Positions 32,903-33,491 of a stretch of 33,491 nt of DNA are shown here, one piece after another (positions within the stretch are counted from its first letter, which is position 1; the number at the start of each line of letters is the position of its first letter). The notes under the pieces are model-generated. The model was not told the DNA's origin. It ran no database searches and was given only the letters and a program-made list of their open reading frames with translations. This DNA is from JADFDG01 sp965232985 (GTDB taxonomy: Bacteria; Pseudomonadota; Gammaproteobacteria; Pseudomonadales; JADFDG01). Location: the NCBI GenBank assembly GCA_965232985.1, contig CBDDRC010000044.1, positions 1-33,491 on the forward strand. Reading direction: 5' to 3'. The translations under genes were made by a program, and so were the position numbers.

Positions 32903-33491
32903 TGATCTTCCCGTCGAATGACGGACACCGGCACTACGCTACTTTCCTTGCTTCGAACTGCTCCGGGCTCAAGTAGCCAAGCGACGAGTGCAAGCGGTGA
33001 CGATTGTAGTAGACCTCGATGTACTCGAACACCGTTTCACGCATCGCCATGCGGCTCCCGAACTCCTCGCCCTGCACGGCCTCGACCTTGAAGGAGTGGA
33101 AGAAACTTTCGGCAACGGCATTGTCCCAACAGTCGCCCTTGCGGCTCATGCTGGAGCGCATCCCGTACTGCTTTAGCAGGCTCTGGAAATCATTCGAGCA
33201 GTACTGACTGCCGCGATCGGTGTGCACGATGACGCCACCGGGTCTCTTGCAGCGGAACCATGCCATTGTCAGCGCGTCGCAAACCAGATTCGCCGTCATG
33301 CGTTCGCCCATGCTCCAGCCGACGACTTTGCGTGAGTACAGGTCGATGAGCACGGCGAGGTACAGCCAGCCTTCCGGCGTTGCCAGATAGGTGATGTCGC
33401 CGACCCATTTCTGGTTCAGCGCGCTCGCAGTGAAATTGCGATTCAACAGGTTCGGCGCTACCGGCAGTTGGTGGTTCGAGTTCGTCGTCGC
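32903..33491 (-). mobile_element. IS3-family insertion sequence, 3' part (cut by the window end)
   Basis: The element contains the OrfB transposase end and runs off the right of the window. Its 3' terminus is proposed at 32903, where the plus strand begins TGATCTTCCCGTCG; IS3-family ends are TG...CA. The other end is outside the window, so the terminal inverted repeat cannot be confirmed. Confidence 0.65.
32934..33491 (-). CDS. IS3-family transposase OrfB, 5' end outside window
   Basis: The visible 185 residues are the integrase-core part of an IS3-family OrfB. The DDE triad is intact: Asp in VGDITYLA (33396-33398), Asp in VHTDRGSQY (33216-33218), and Glu in NAVAESFF (33108-33110), with 35 residues between the second and third, the DD(35)E spacing of this family. 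The end reads RLHSSLGYLSPEQFEARKVA, typical of these proteins. Reading continues in frame to the window edge with HQLPVAPNLLNRNF, also typical, so the 5' part is missing only because of the window. The active site looks functional. Confidence 0.93.
   Translation of the reverse strand, partial: ATTNSNHQLPVAPNLLNRNFTASALNQKWVGDITYLATPEGWLYLAVLIDLYSRKVVGWSMGERMTANLVCDALTMAWFRCKRPGGVIVHTDRGSQYCSNDFQSLLKQYGMRSSMSRKGDCWDNAVAESFFHSFKVEAVQGEEFGSRMAMRETVFEYIEVYYNRHRLHSSLGYLSPEQFEARKVA

Noticed and set aside
1..33491. CRISPR arrays, tRNA, rRNA
   Set aside because: No regular repeat-spacer arrays and no recognisable tRNA or rRNA sequence seen on either strand.

Overview
The window (33,491 bases, GC-rich, dense genes) looks like the chromosome of a Gammaproteobacterium. 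The evidence is gene content: a divergent ppsR/ppsA pair, an RhlE-type helicase, a BolA-family protein, a LysR regulator divergent from isocitrate lyase, malate synthase G, and a purB operon carrying a RoxA/YcfD-type ribosomal oxygenase. I cannot name the genus from sequence alone.

Layout: (1) 1-8767 is mostly housekeeping: a VapC-like PIN protein cut off from any partner by the window edge, PEP synthase with its regulator, a DEAD-box helicase, a type-B carboxylesterase, a BolA-family protein, and a minus-strand pair (ribbon-helix-helix protein and ketopantoate-reductase-like protein). (2) 8768-14122 holds a TetR regulator with a perfect 10-bp inverted repeat upstream, a membrane metallophosphoesterase, a GMC oxidoreductase with a 4Fe-4S-type cysteine motif, and a protein with a 28-residue repeat tail. 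(3) 14141-17620 holds a DUF2914 protein, isocitrate lyase with tandem downstream hairpins, and a divergent LysR regulator. (4) 17743-25454 is the most unusual part: a 1286-aa secreted protein with one heme motif, many Ig-like and calcium-binding modules and a GlyGly-CTERM-like tail; a 299-aa outer-membrane barrel; and a 741-aa lipoprotein with three heme motifs. The three are tightly packed in one operon, and a FecR-domain protein with a Tat signal overlaps the end from the other strand. (5) 25618-31539 holds malate synthase G and the minus-strand operon purB-roxA-GNAT-DUF7931. (6) 31540-33491 is an accessory scar: an IS66 transposase fragment, a BrnT/BrnA toxin-antitoxin module whose toxin is frameshifted and which is framed by a 12-bp inverted repeat, and the 3' part of an IS3-family element running off the window.

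How they fit together: PEP synthase, isocitrate lyase and malate synthase G are the key enzymes for growth on acetate or fatty acids (glyoxylate shunt and gluconeogenesis), so this region supports C2 metabolism. The cytochrome/barrel/anchored-protein operon lies between the two glyoxylate genes and is my best candidate for an undescribed cell-surface redox system. Its function is inferred only from architecture.
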